Below are positions 34,050-46,660 of a stretch of DNA of 64,000 nucleotides, in pieces (position 1 is the first letter of the stretch; the number at the start of each line of letters is the position of its first letter). Made by a program: the position numbers and the translations under genes. Location of the stretch: contig JAUKTV010000015.1 of NCBI GenBank assembly GCA_030549205.1, positions 186,001 through 250,000 on the forward strand, written 5' to 3'. The DNA comes from Apiosordaria backusii. Taxonomy: Eukaryota; Ascomycota; Sordariomycetes; Sordariales; Lasiosphaeriaceae. A model generated the notes under the pieces. It had not been told where the DNA came from and searched no databases. It worked only from the letters and a program-made list of their open reading frames with translations.

Positions 34050-35641
34050 AACTATTATAATATAATAATACATTATTTAATATAATTATTTAATTGACTA
34101 TTTATTTAAATAAAAAAAGGTTAATATATTAATTAAAAAGCAAAATAATAATAATATATATAATTTACTTTTATATAAAATTAATATTTATATTCTTTTA
34201 ATTATTATTATCTTTTTTAATATAGTTATTATTATATTGAGAAATTTAAAGTCCTTTTAAACATTTGACTTTCAAACCTTATATATATTTTTTAAAAAAG
34301 TAAAGTTTTCAAAAGAAATCGTTTATAATATTATATTTAACGTTAATTTTGTTTATAATTAATTTAAGATATCATTGAATTAATTAACATCTATTCACCA
34401 TTATAGTTATATATTTATTATATAATTAAATACTAATACCTATATAAAACTAAAAAGGATTTTATTTAAAATTCTTTTTTACCATTTCAGATTTATATTA
34501 TTTATAATATTAAAATTTAATAAATTATACTAGTAAAATAAATTTATTATATATAATTTAATAATTAAAAAGTATTATTAATATAATAATAATATTTTAT
34601 AATATTAAAAATCTATATATATAAAATTTTAAAATTAAATACTTAAAAGTATTTTAAATTTACCGATATATATTACAGTATAGAGGCTTATTAAGGCAAA
34701 GTTATTAAATTACTATACTATATTAACCGAGTTTAAATTAGAAAAAGAAAAGAAAAAGGAAAACTTTATTTAATTAACTGTATAGGATTTTTAAAGTATA
34801 AAGGTAAAATTAATAAGTATTAATAAAATAAGGTTTTAATAAGCAAGGTTAAATTAAAAAGTAAGGTATTAGTTAGGATTATAATAATATAGTAATAATT
34901 ATATAAAAAAGATAATAATAATTAAAAAAATATAGATATTACTATTTTATCTTTTAAATAATATATTAATCTTTATCGATTTAAATAAGTTTTAATAAAG
35001 CTTAATTAAATATAATAAATTTATAATAATAATAAGAATAATAATAAATCAGTTTAATAAATAATTAATTAGATAGCTATATTTAATAACTTATAAATAC
35101 TATTATATTATTTATAAATATTTATATATTATATTTTATATATATACTATTAAATTTAAACTTAAAATCTTATATTAATAACTTTTTAATATAATTATAT
35201 TTATTATTATATACAATAGCTTTATATAAAATATGGTAAATGGTTAATTAATTTTTAATATAATAGATAATATAAAAAAGGAATAGTAAAAAAAAGTAAA
35301 TAGAAATTCGTTAATTTTATATAAATATTAATATTGATTATAAAGAAATAATTTTTTATAATTAATTATAAATAATTTAATAGTAAAAGAAGCTTTTAAA
35401 ATATTTAAAGATACGATTATTTTATAAATATATGATTAAATTTAATAGTAAAACGTTTATATATATAATAAATTTAAAATAGTTTAAATTACTTTAAAAA
35501 TATATTAAATAAATTATAATATAATATTAAATATAGTATTATAAAAGAATTTCTTTTTAAAAAAAAATTATAAAGAAACCTAACTTTAAATATAATATTA
35601 TATAAGAACTTTTTATAAAAACTTTACTTTTTATAAAAATG
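34050..35641 (+). mobile_element. Old forward family R copy split by a reverse R copy
   Basis: Forward R sequence at 34050-34275 and 35163-35641 is interrupted by the reverse copy at 34276-35162. The joints repeat about 13 bp (caaaccttatata / aaaatcttatatt), fitting a mutated target duplication. The 5' end is missing. Confidence 0.6.
34276..35162 (-). mobile_element. Reverse family R copy with an internal insertion of about 220 bp
   Basis: R is followed from the 3' end (ttttttaaaaaagtaaag) to the 5' end (tatatatactattaaattta). Between about 34680 and 34900 stands sequence that does not match R (tatagaggcttattaaggca and following), an unidentified insertion or replaced segment. Confidence 0.6.
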
Positions 35642-35997
35642 TATTAATAGAAACTTTAAAAAATAGGGATAATATAAATTATTAATTATTCTAAAAGGTA
35701 ATTAAAACGTAAAGGCTTTAAATATAATATTAAAGATTAAAAAATTAAAAAATAGTTATTACTTTAAAGAAATTAGATTTTATTAATATACTCTTATTAA
35801 AGTAAAATATAATTATTCTTAAAATCTATATTATATATATTATAGTTTTCTTTATTTTTATTAATATATATTTGACCTGTTTAATTTTATTATAACCTTA
35901 TTTATTAAGGGTTTAATAAATTACCTTTTTAAAAGTATTATTAAAATTTAATTATATAAAGGTTTTACTTTTTATATCCTTATTTAATTCCTATATC
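35642..35997. other. Unassigned AT-rich stretch
   Basis: There is no gene, LTR or R sequence that I can support. A few non-RIP motifs occur (tttgacctg at about 35870). Confidence 0.35.
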
Positions 35998-36604
35998 CTT
36001 TTAAAAAATAAAGCTTTTAAAAAAAGATTCTTTTATAATATTCTACGTTTCTTTTTAGTTAAGTTAATATATTACTTAAATTAACTAAGGCTACTGTTAT
36101 AATTATATACTTATTATATCGTTAAAGCGTTTTAAAGTTTCAAATATAATATATTAATTCTATAAATTCGGTAATATATAAAGAAAATATATTATATAAA
36201 AATATAAAATCAATATAATAATCTCTTTAAATTATTTAATATAATTAATTAAAAATTGATTATACTATATTATTTTTTATTATTATTAATTTATTATATT
36301 TAATTAAAGTAAGTTAAATTTTATTTAAATTAATAAAGGTATATATATATTAATTAAAAGATAAAATAATAATAGTATATATAAATAACTTTTAAAATAA
36401 AAGTAATATTTATACCTTTTAACTTATTATTATCTTTCTTTAATATAATTATTATTATATTAATAAATTTAAATTACTTTACATACTTAACTTTAAGATT
36501 TTATATTTGTAAGCTTTTAATATAATTGTATAATATTATTATATTAATAATATTTTTAATTATTAAGTTATATAAAAATAGATTTATATTTAATATTATA
36601 TATT
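35998..36604. mobile_element. Short reverse R 3' fragment followed by a forward R 5' portion
   Basis: About 35998-36130 is a reverse R fragment cut at its 5' side. About 36150-36604 is a forward R copy lacking the 3' half, ending where Copia-B copy 3 begins. Confidence 0.55.
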
Positions 36605-39326
36605 TTGTTTTTTTAATAAGGGCTTTGAAATAGCTTTATAGTAAAGTAAAGTATTAAGTAAATATTAAGTAATTAACAGATATGCTTTATATATAGAATT
36701 TTAATTAAATAATTATTTTCTTATTTAAACTATTACTATTTAATATAATAGTAACTACTTATTATAAATTTAAACTTTATAGAGATTTAATTTAATACAT
36801 TTTTTTTATTTATAATAAATAATAGGTTTAAATTCAAATTTAAGGTTTACCATAGTATATTTAAATTAATATATTAATGAATTAATTAAAAAATTAAAAT
36901 ATAGAAGATATGAAATATTAAAGTTTATATATTGTTAATATTTAGTAATTACTTTTTTAAATTAATTTATAAAGGAATATTAAATATAGAAAAGGTAATT
37001 TTTGAATTTATTATTTTATTAACTTTTCTTTTATAAGCCTATTCTTTAAGTTTAAAAAACCTATAAAGGTTTTAAATTTTTAACTAATTAATAATTTAAA
37101 TAACTTATTAATTAATATTTATTTAATCTTTAAATAGTTAATACTAACTTAAAGTACTCTAATTTACTTCCTAATTTAATAGTATTTTAATAATATATAT
37201 TTAATATAACTATAAAAGGCTAAATTATAAGTAATAATTATAAAATTTATATTATTATTATATAATAAAGTAAAGTTTATTAAAATTCTTTATAAACTTT
37301 TTTAATTTATAAAACTTTATAAATAATTTTGATAAATACGTTGGTTTTAACTTTCTTTAATTTTTAATTTATAAGGCCGTTAATTACTTTAAATATAAAG
37401 GTATAAATAAATTTTAAATCTATTAAATTCTTTATAAAGTCTAAATTTATAAAATTTATAAATATTATAATACCTTCTTTTTTAATAAATTTAATAATAT
37501 TATAACGGTAAATAATTATTAAGTTTTCTATATCATTTAAAATAAACTATTATATATTCTTTCAAAACCACTATATTATAAAAGTAATATTAAACTTAAT
37601 TTAAGTTATTAAATATATTATAGTACTTACTATATATTAAAATAGTATATAATTTAATTTATTAATAAAGCTTCTTTTTAACTTAAAGTTTTTATATTAA
37701 CTTACTATTTTAAATTATAAACAAATTAATATTTTATGGCTATGTTTAAAGTTAAAGGTTTTAATTACTTTCTATATATATTAAGTTTAATTAAATTATA
37801 AAAAGAAATAATACTTATCTTTTATAATTTAAATACTTAAAAAGAAAAAAGTTAGCCTTTTATTTTTTATAAAATAAACTTTATTTAAGCTTTTTCTAAA
37901 CTATTAAATATAAGCTTTATTAAAGTTTATAATTAAATAAATTATTATAAAAATCTTAACTTTAAAATTATAAAAGATAATAAAGTTAAAAATTAATACT
38001 ATAAAACCCTTCTTTTTAATAATTTAATAAGTTTAATTTATTAAAATTTAAAGCTTTACTTTAAGTTATATAAAGTTTTAAAAAAATAAATTGTTTAATT
38101 AATTTTAAACTTAAAACCTTACTTATATAACTTTACTTTAATAATTAAGTTAGTTTTTTAATAAAATTTAAAAAAGCCTTGAAATATAATTATATAATTT
38201 CCTTTTTTTAAATAACTATTAAAAAATATCCTTATAAAATCGATTTACTTTATTTTTTAATTTAATAAAAGTATTACAATTAATAATATATATTAAATAA
38301 ATAATATAATAATAAAAATAAAGGTGTTTATAAAATTTAAACCTTTTTTTATAAAAATCCTTTAACTATTAATTTAATTTTAAATTTTAAAAGTCGATTT
38401 TCTTTATTAATCTTTTTATATAATATTAATTTATTAATTAATAATATATAGTGTTTAAGGAAAGTACTTTAAAGAAAGAATTTAAAGGTTTTTTAATTAA
38501 CTATTTATTAAATTTACTATATATAGCCTTCAATTAATAAAAGTTTTTAAAGTTCTTTAATACTTATTTTAATATTAAAAATAATAAATTAATATTAAAA
38601 AAACCTTTAAAGGTTTTATAATAATAGGCTTTAAGTTTAATTAAAATTAATTTAATAAATTAATTAATATTTATTTTAATATCTTTATTTACATTTAAAT
38701 ATAATTCTTTTTACTTTTATTAATAAGTATTAACTTAATTAATTAATAAAGTTTAAAACTTTACCAGTTAATTAAATTTCAAAGTCTTTAAGAAAAGATT
38801 TTAAACTAACTTTAAAGTTTATAATAAACCTATTAAAAGATCTTAAATTAGTATTAATTATAGTTTTTTAAATTATAATAGATTTATTAAAGTATAGGTT
38901 ATTATTTTTATTTTTTAAAGTTCAATAATATATATACGAGACATAATATATAACCACTTACGATCAATACAATAGTAAATAGTATCTTTGAGTTATTTAA
39001 TATATTATTAAATTAACTACCTATTTAAGCGTTTTAACCTTTACTATTATATTTATAATTAATATTAACTCTATTAACTATCCTGTTACCTTATCCTTCT
39101 ATTTAAAGGCTTTCTTTTAATTATTATTATTATCAATCCACTACTTTAATTTAAAATCTATTAAATCCTATCCGAATTAATAAAGTATAATATATTATTT
39201 AAAAAATAAAATATCGAAGGTATATATAGTTACTTTTTAAATAAAGGAAAGGAGTTTATTTCACTTTTTACTATTTTTTTTCAATATAGTTATTATTATA
39301 TTAATAAGTTTAAACTTATTACTATT

Positions 39327-39752
39327 TATAACGAACCTCTAATTAGAACCTCTAAAAGGGATATACAGTTAAAGGTCTCTTCTAATAATAACGGTTCGGT
39401 ACAGTTAAATAGTATACAATAAAATGTCTTAATGTAAATATAAAGTACTATAAATATATACTATAATTATATATTGCAGAACTATTTATAAGCTATCTAG
39501 TTCCTTTATATATATATATACTTTTATCTATTATACTTATCTTACTTAGTCTATTAAGCTTACTAAGCAATTTTACTTATCCTACTTAATAATAGAGTAT
39601 ATTAAGTACTTAGCTTATCTTACTTAGTCACTAAGCCTATTAAGTATGTTTTCTTTATCTTAATTAGTTACTTTTAGTTAGCCCTTACTTATCCTAAGTC
39701 TACATTTATTTAAACCAATCGTTATTTTTATTCTTATATTAAAGTTATAATA
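39327..39752 (-). repeat. Gypsy-C 3' LTR (left)
   Basis: It starts tataacgaacctctaattag on the plus strand. It contains short repeated acttag/ctaag motifs (39545-39660). Its inner edge (towards 39752) is more RIP-mutated than the same sequence in the right LTR. Confidence 0.9.
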
Positions 39753-39759
39753 TAATATT

Positions 39760-39770
39760 CCCCTCTTTAA
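39760..39770 (-). promoter_or_regulatory. Gypsy-C polypurine tract
   Basis: On the minus strand the run aaagagggg stands 7 bases before the left LTR, in the position where plus-strand synthesis is primed. Confidence 0.65.
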
Positions 39771-39779
39771 GTTAACGTC

Positions 39780-42700
39780 TTAATAACCTAACCTTTTTTT
39801 TATTATAATCTATAACCTTTCTTCCTTTAATATATTTTCCGTCTTTATTATATCTTTATTATATTTAACTATATTAAGAAAACCTTACTATATAACCTTT
39901 TTAATATTATTAAATACCGGAATCTTATAATTGTAGTTTTTATCTTTAATAATAAAATACTTTCTTATACTTTTTATAAGACTAACTTTATCGATTGTCG
40001 TATCCTTAATTGTTTAATTAAATATAGTAATTATCTCTATTTTAATTATACCGATTGCAATATTTTAAGTCTTACTTTTACTATAACTGCCTTTCTTTAT
40101 TATTAAAAGGAGAAATTAAACGTTAAAGAATAAGAAGCCTATATAACTATACTATAAGCTACTTTAAAGTTAATATAGGTCGATACTTAATATTAAGCTC
40201 TGTTTGCTAAATTCCGATAGATTATAGTTTATAAGGAACGGTTAATCGAAGATATAGAGAAAAAGAAAGTATAAGCTACTTTTTTTATTAATCCTTCTTT
40301 ATTTTCTTTCTTTAATTAGGCCTTTATAATGTTTAATTAATTAAACTAAGGCTTTATTAAGAAGGATACTGTCCTTACCGGTGGTCTATCTTTTAATTTT
40401 TACTTAGCCTTAAATCCCTTTTTATATTCTTTGCCTATAGCTATTTAAGGTTTTTCTAGTAAAATTTCTTTAACTTCTTAAGGTAGTTAAAGTTTATAGT
40501 TAGCTTTTATAAGTTATCTATAGTTAAGTAATTTAGTTAGTTAATTAAATACTTTAGCTATTTATTATTAATGTAAAAATCTAATATTTCTATATTATAC
40601 TCTTCTTCTTTATTTATAGCCTTTATATATATATTTAAGTTAGCTATTTATAGTATTAGTTTTAAAAGTAAAATATAAAAGGTATTCGATTATAGTTATA
40701 TTGTATTAAGTAGCTTAAGCTTATATATTATCTTTAATATCTTCTTTTCGACTATAAAAGGTCCTACTCTTCTATAGTTTAGTTTTTTATTCGGTTATTT
40801 TATATATAAATTTTATATTAATAAAAATACTTTATCTCCTTTCTTTAAGTAAGGTCCTTTAAGCTACTTTATATTATAATATTTATATATACGTTCTTTA
40901 ATAAACTCGAATTCTTTTTTAAATTTAGTATATAGTATATATAGCTTATTTGCTTTAACTGCTACTTTAAGTACTTTTACCTTTAGTCTTTATCGTAAGT
41001 TTACTTTAAAACTGTAGTTTATAAAGAATAGTATAACCTTTATCGTCTTTATAAGTACTATATTATATATAAACTATACTATTAGTAAAAGTTCGACTTA
41101 GTTATTTTGTTTAAAATTAATATAATTTCGAAAATACTGTTTTATAATTTAATTAAATCTTTCTATTTACCTATTTATTTATAAATAGTATACTAATAAT
41201 GTCTTACTTTTTACTTTTATTAACTCTATTAAAGCCTTTTAAAACTTTAATATAAACTTAATATTGCAATTTATAATAAATTTCTTTAACTATATATATA
41301 TTATTATAATGTTTTAAAATATTATATTTGCTAATTATTTTACTATTTAAGTCTTTTTATAAAGTAGGAAATATACCTATTTAGTAAGCCTATCGATTAC
41401 TATTAAGATACTATTATACTTAATATCTATAGTTATATTTTTAAAAACTAAAAGCTTAATAATAAAGTCTATTAATACCGACTATCAGTAATGGTTTTAA
41501 AAATATATATAGTTTATATTTCTTTACTTTTATCTTTCTATAAAGATTTTATTTTTATAATGTCTCTTTTATATCCTTCTTTAGTCTTAATTAGTTAAAA
41601 TGTTATTTAATCTTTTCTATTATTTTAGCCATTTCTATATATCCTTTAAGTTTTAATTTATAGATCTTTTAAATTAGTATTTTCTACTACTTTAAGTTAA
41701 TATAGGCCTAGTTATTATACTAAAGCCGGTAATTATTGTCTTTTTAAATTTTTAAAGATTTTAACTTTATCTATTATTCTTAATCGTTATTATTAATACT
41801 GCTTTAATATTTATAAGTTATTAATTCTTTTTAATATATTATATAATACTTTACTTACTATTAAAGTAAATACCTTAATATACCTTTTATTGTTTTTTAT
41901 AGTAATAGTAGTAACTCTTTTATTACTTTTTCCTTATAGTAGTCTACTTTTTTATTTAAAGCGTTTACTTTTATATTTTTAAACCTCTTTTTATAATAAA
42001 TTTAAAAGTTAAACTCCGATAGAAATTCTAATTACCTACTTTATTTAGCATTAAAAACCTTAATAGTAGTAAAATACTTTAAGTTTTTATAATCTATATA
42101 AACTTAAACCTTATAATTAATTCTATTAAAGTATAATCTTTACTTTTTAAAAGCCTTAATAATAGTAAGTAGCTTTTTATTATAAATTAAGTAGTTCTTA
42201 TATAGTCCCTTTAATTTTTTTAAAAAGAATACTATTAAATATAACTTTTTATTTTTATTTTATTATCTTAACTATCCTCTGATATTATAATCGGAAATAT
42301 CTATTTTGACTTTAAAAGGTCGTTTTAAGTTAAGAAGTTTAAATACTAAGTCTACTATAACGGCATTTTTAATAGTTTAAAAGGCTTACTTTTATACTTT
42401 CTTTTATTTAAACTTAATATCCTTTTTAATTAAGTCGTTTAATAGCTTTACAATAGTACTATAGTTTTATATAAATATTTAATAGAAATTTATAAATTTT
42501 AAAAACTTATAAACTTTAGTTTTTAGTTATTTAGATATTTCCCTTTATAGTTTCGACTAGTCCTTTACTATTACGATCTTTCCTAATTTTATCTATACTT
42601 CTTTTAATAAAATTAAATATCCTAAATAGACCGTTTCTTATATATAGAACTTACTTTTATCTTTATTAACCGATAGTTCTATTCTATATAGTATATTTAA

Positions 42701-45700
42701 AATTTCCTTAATATATTATTTATATTCCTTTAAAGTATATAAATAGATAAAAATAGTATTAAAGTAGTAAATTACTATTTTATCGAAATATTAGTAAATT
42801 ATATAATTAATAAAGGCTTAAAAAATCGCTAGTATATTAGTAATCCGAATAGTATAATAAAGTATTTAAAATACCTATAAGGTATATAAAAAGCTATCTT
42901 CTATTTATTTCTTTCTTTAATTTATATATATATATATATTTAATTAGTATATTAAGTTTAGTAAACCATTATACCTTTAATAATTAACTTTATAACTGTA
43001 AAATTAGCAATAGTAGGTAACTGTTTTTTACTATTTTTTAATTTAACTATCGATAATTTATATACAATTGTAAACTTCTATTTCTCTTTAGTATAAAGAA
43101 AATAGAATATTTAACTAATAATATAAATGGTTTAATATATCCTTTTTTAATGTTTTTATTTAAATACTTTTATAACTCTTTACTTTACTTATCGTTAATA
43201 TAGTAGACTTAAAAAAGCTTAAGTTTTACCTTTTCTTTAAACTTAATCTTATAATCCTATAGTCCTCTTTTTAATAGGCCTTAAAGGTATTTAACTATAA
43301 ATATTAAATATCTTTAATACTTTAATAGTATTCTCTTCTTTTTATCCTTTTATATATTATTATAATAGATATACTTGTCTTTTTTATTACTATTGTAATT
43401 TCTACTAATATAACTGTCTCTATTAACCTTAATTTTTTAATCTTATTATCTATATTAATTAAATATACTAATATTTCCTATATCTTTTACAGTAGTATTA
43501 TAGAGGATATTTATTTTACACTTTACTTTTACTATATTTCTAATCTTCTATCGTTAATTAGATACTTTTAATATATCTTTAATTGTAAGTAGCTACTATC
43601 CTTTTAATAGATATTTAAGTTATAGTTTTTATACTATAATTATCTTAATATTATATCTTTTTTTAATCTTATATTTACGATTTTGAAAATTACTAATATT
43701 GTCTTTTTTAATACTGTAATATTTAATAGTAACGTCTCTTTATTTATTAACTATATAGGAAATAGTCTTTTTATAATAACCTCTTTCTTTTTCTTTCTTT
43801 ATAGAACTTAGGCTTATTTTATAAATCTCGGTAAAATTAAATCTACTTTTACTTTATTATTTATAAATGTCTATATTTAAAAACCCTTCTAATAAACTAT
43901 TATTTGTAATCTTTTATCTTTTATATCCCTCCTTTATATAGTAGCGACCTTATTAATATTTTACTTATAGTTCTTTAAAGGTTTACGGCCTTTATAAAAG
44001 GCTATAGTCCTTTTTTTAACTATTGTCTCTCTGAGAAGTGGAGCTTCCAAAAAAAAATTTCTTTTACAATGCCACACCCGGCACTTTTTTTAACTATTAT
44101 TATACTTTTAAAGCATTCTCCTCTTTTAAACTATTTAGTAATTTAAAGCCAGTTAATTATTATTATTAAACTTCTTTTTACCCTTTATTATTAAATTAAT
44201 ATTTATCTATCCTATAGACTTTTTTCTATACTATACTTTATTTTATATAAAATACCTATGTTTTTATTTATAAATATAGTATATATTCTTTATTTAAATA
44301 GTAAACTATATCCCTATTAAGTTTATTTAAATAATACCAGGCCTTTTTTAATTAAAATTAAACGACTTATAGTATATTATCTAATAGAACTAAATCTCCT
44401 TATCTTTATAGAAAATAGTTACTTAATTCCTAATCTAAGTTCCCCTACTTTATAAGTATCCTTAATATTAATATTAATTGTCTTTTTTAAATAACCTTTT
44501 TAACTGGCTAATACTTATTAAAAGTCTTTAATTAATAATATTCTATATATCTATAAGCAATATATTAAAACTATAGCATCCTCCTATATTTTAAATATCT
44601 TAAATAAACTTATAGTATATCTCCAAGTATACTATCTATATATTAAGATCTCTTTTAATATTAGCATAAGCCTTAAATTAATTATTAATTATATTATTTA
44701 AAACTTATCCTAAGTCTTTCTATACTTATTATTCTATATATAATTTCCTCTAAACTTTTCTTTAAAATTAACCTATTGTTTATTACTTTATTAAAGTTAA
44801 ATAAATAGTTAACTATTTACTATAACTGTAATTTACATTACTTTATTTTTAAAGTTACAATATTATTAATCGATTTCTTTATATAGGTTTTAAAGTTCTT
44901 TTACCTTTTTCTTAAATTCTTAAACTTATTCTTTAGCTTATTATAAGGTCGTCTTTATAGTTAAGTCTTATACATTAATTATATTTATAGTAAAAACTTA
45001 TCTTAACTATTATAAAGTTTCTTTAAAAGGTCTTAAAGCTATATTTTCTTCTTACCCTATAGTTCTTTTAACCGGTCGTTCTTATCTTATAATATAGTCC
45101 TTTCCTTTTAAATTAACTGTTAATTTTCCTTTCTATACTTTATATTTATAATCGCTATTAATATAGTTATCTATTAAGTTTTAAAAACCACTATTAATAT
45201 ATTTAGTATTAAAGATTTTAATAACCTATATTATTTTTATAACCACTACTATTTCCTTTTCCTTTTATTTAAATTACTTAAGTATTTAGTAGTCTTATAT
45301 AAAGTATCTAGTCTTTCTACAGTTAAAGTATTTAATATCGTTCTTTTCTTTAAACTACCTTTAAACTATATTAATCTCTATAGGTTCTATATAAGTAGTC
45401 TTAAATATATCTATAATATAGCGTTTTCTCTTATCGTTAATTCGATAGTCTTTAAGGATATAGTACTGTTTTAAATTAATATACATTCCTTTTTTCTTTA
45501 TTTAACGTTAAAATTACCGGTTATTAATATAAATAGCTATAATAATATACTTATTAATAGTATTTAATCTTTCCTCTTTATATAGTTTATCCTTTACTTT
45601 ATCTTTAAGTTTATTATAAAAAAGCTATATTAAGCCTTTATTATTAATCTTACTATATAGTATATTAGTCTTAAAAGTAGTAATATAGTTAACTATTAAC

Positions 45701-46220
45701 TTAATCTAATATAAGTTGGTAAGTTTTTTCTAAGCTCTATATACTTTATTATACTTTTTAAAAACTTCCTTAATATAAGTTTCGAACTTTTTAAAAGTCT
45801 TAAAATATTCCTTAATAATGTCCTCTTTAGTATTTACATTATCGTTTTTATAATAATCATTTAAAATAGGTTTAAACTATATAAAAGCTTTATCCTTAAA
45901 TTAAAATACTATATAAATGACCTTAGATTTTTTATTAAGGAAGTAAGTAGGATAGTATCGAAAATAGGTTTTAAGTTAGATTAGGAATCCTCTAAGCTTT
46001 CCTTTTTGTATTACTATAGCGTTTAGGGGCTTCGATCTTAATTAGTTAATTACTATAGTAATTTAGACAATTAATAACGATAACTTAGTCCTAAATCTAT
46101 TAAACTATATCCTTAAGCTTTTTAATATAAGCGTTAAGTTAAGCTAAAATAACTTAAGGGCTTTTATTATTATTTACTATAGTAATAAATACCTTTAATT
46201 TATCTATAATAAAGTTAAAG
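39780..46220 (-). pseudogene. Gypsy-C gag-pol relic
   Basis: Minus-strand translation with stops read as Gln shows reverse transcriptase at about 42540-42990. It includes NILAIFQAFINYIIYQYF and the catalytic box YYFNTIF where Y-x-D-D is expected. FYI and TVYLGYL follow downstream. RNase H should lie at about 41990-42400. The integrase core is at about 41310-41470 (YNSILIVIDRLTK). Gag would occupy about 45000-46200. Loss of the catalytic Asp pair and dense stops make it dead. It is interrupted by the 59 bp R fragment. Confidence 0.82.
44025..44083 (-). mobile_element. 59 bp family R fragment with a perfect 15 bp target duplication
   Basis: The segment from gtctctctgagaagtggagc to ccacacccggca is the last 59 bp of family R in reverse orientation. 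The 15 bp ctttttttaactatt occurs at 44010-44024 and 44084-44098. It keeps CpA, TpG and CpG sites unchanged inside a strongly RIP-mutated Gypsy element. Confidence 0.93.
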
Positions 46221-46233
46221 TAAGTATATAACG

Positions 46234-46660
46234 TATAACGAACCTTTAATTAGAACCTTTAAAAGGGATATATAGTTAAAGGTCTTTTCTAATAATAACA
46301 GTTCGGTATAGTTAAATAGTATATAATAAGATATTTTAATATAAATATAAAGTACTGTAAATATATACTATAATTATATACTATAGAACTATCTATAAGC
46401 TATTTAGTTCTTTTATAAATATATATACTTTTATTTATTATGCTTATTCTGCTTAGTCTACTAAGCCTATTAAGTACTTTTGCTTATCCTACTTAGTAAT
46501 AGAGTATACTAAGTACTTAGTTTATCCTATTCAGTTACTAAGCTTACTAGGCACGTCTTTCTTATCTTAATTAGTTACTTTTAGTTAGCCCCTATTTATC
46601 CTAGGTCTACATTTATTTAGGACCAATCGTTATCCTCGTTCTTATACTAGGATTATAATA
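46234..46660 (-). repeat. Gypsy-C 5' LTR (right)
   Basis: It matches the left LTR. The outer edge retains C and G (cctaggtctac, ggaccaatcgttatcctcg) where the inner edge of the left LTR has T and A. Confidence 0.9.

Larger units (their letters stand above)
39327..46660 (-). mobile_element. Gypsy-C, complete Ty3/Gypsy retrotransposon
   Basis: Direct LTRs of 426 and 427 bp (39327-39752, 46234-46660) have the ends tataacgaacc and attataata, RIP forms of a TG...CA pair. They are flanked by the duplication ctatt at 39322-39326 and 46661-46665. The minus strand encodes reverse transcriptase before integrase, the Ty3/Gypsy order. A 59 bp R fragment sits at 44025-44083. All frames are broken. Confidence 0.93.

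Noticed and set aside
42925..42950. TA dinucleotide run as an AT microsatellite of interest
   Set aside because: Short TA runs are expected from RIP in this composition and do not stand out.
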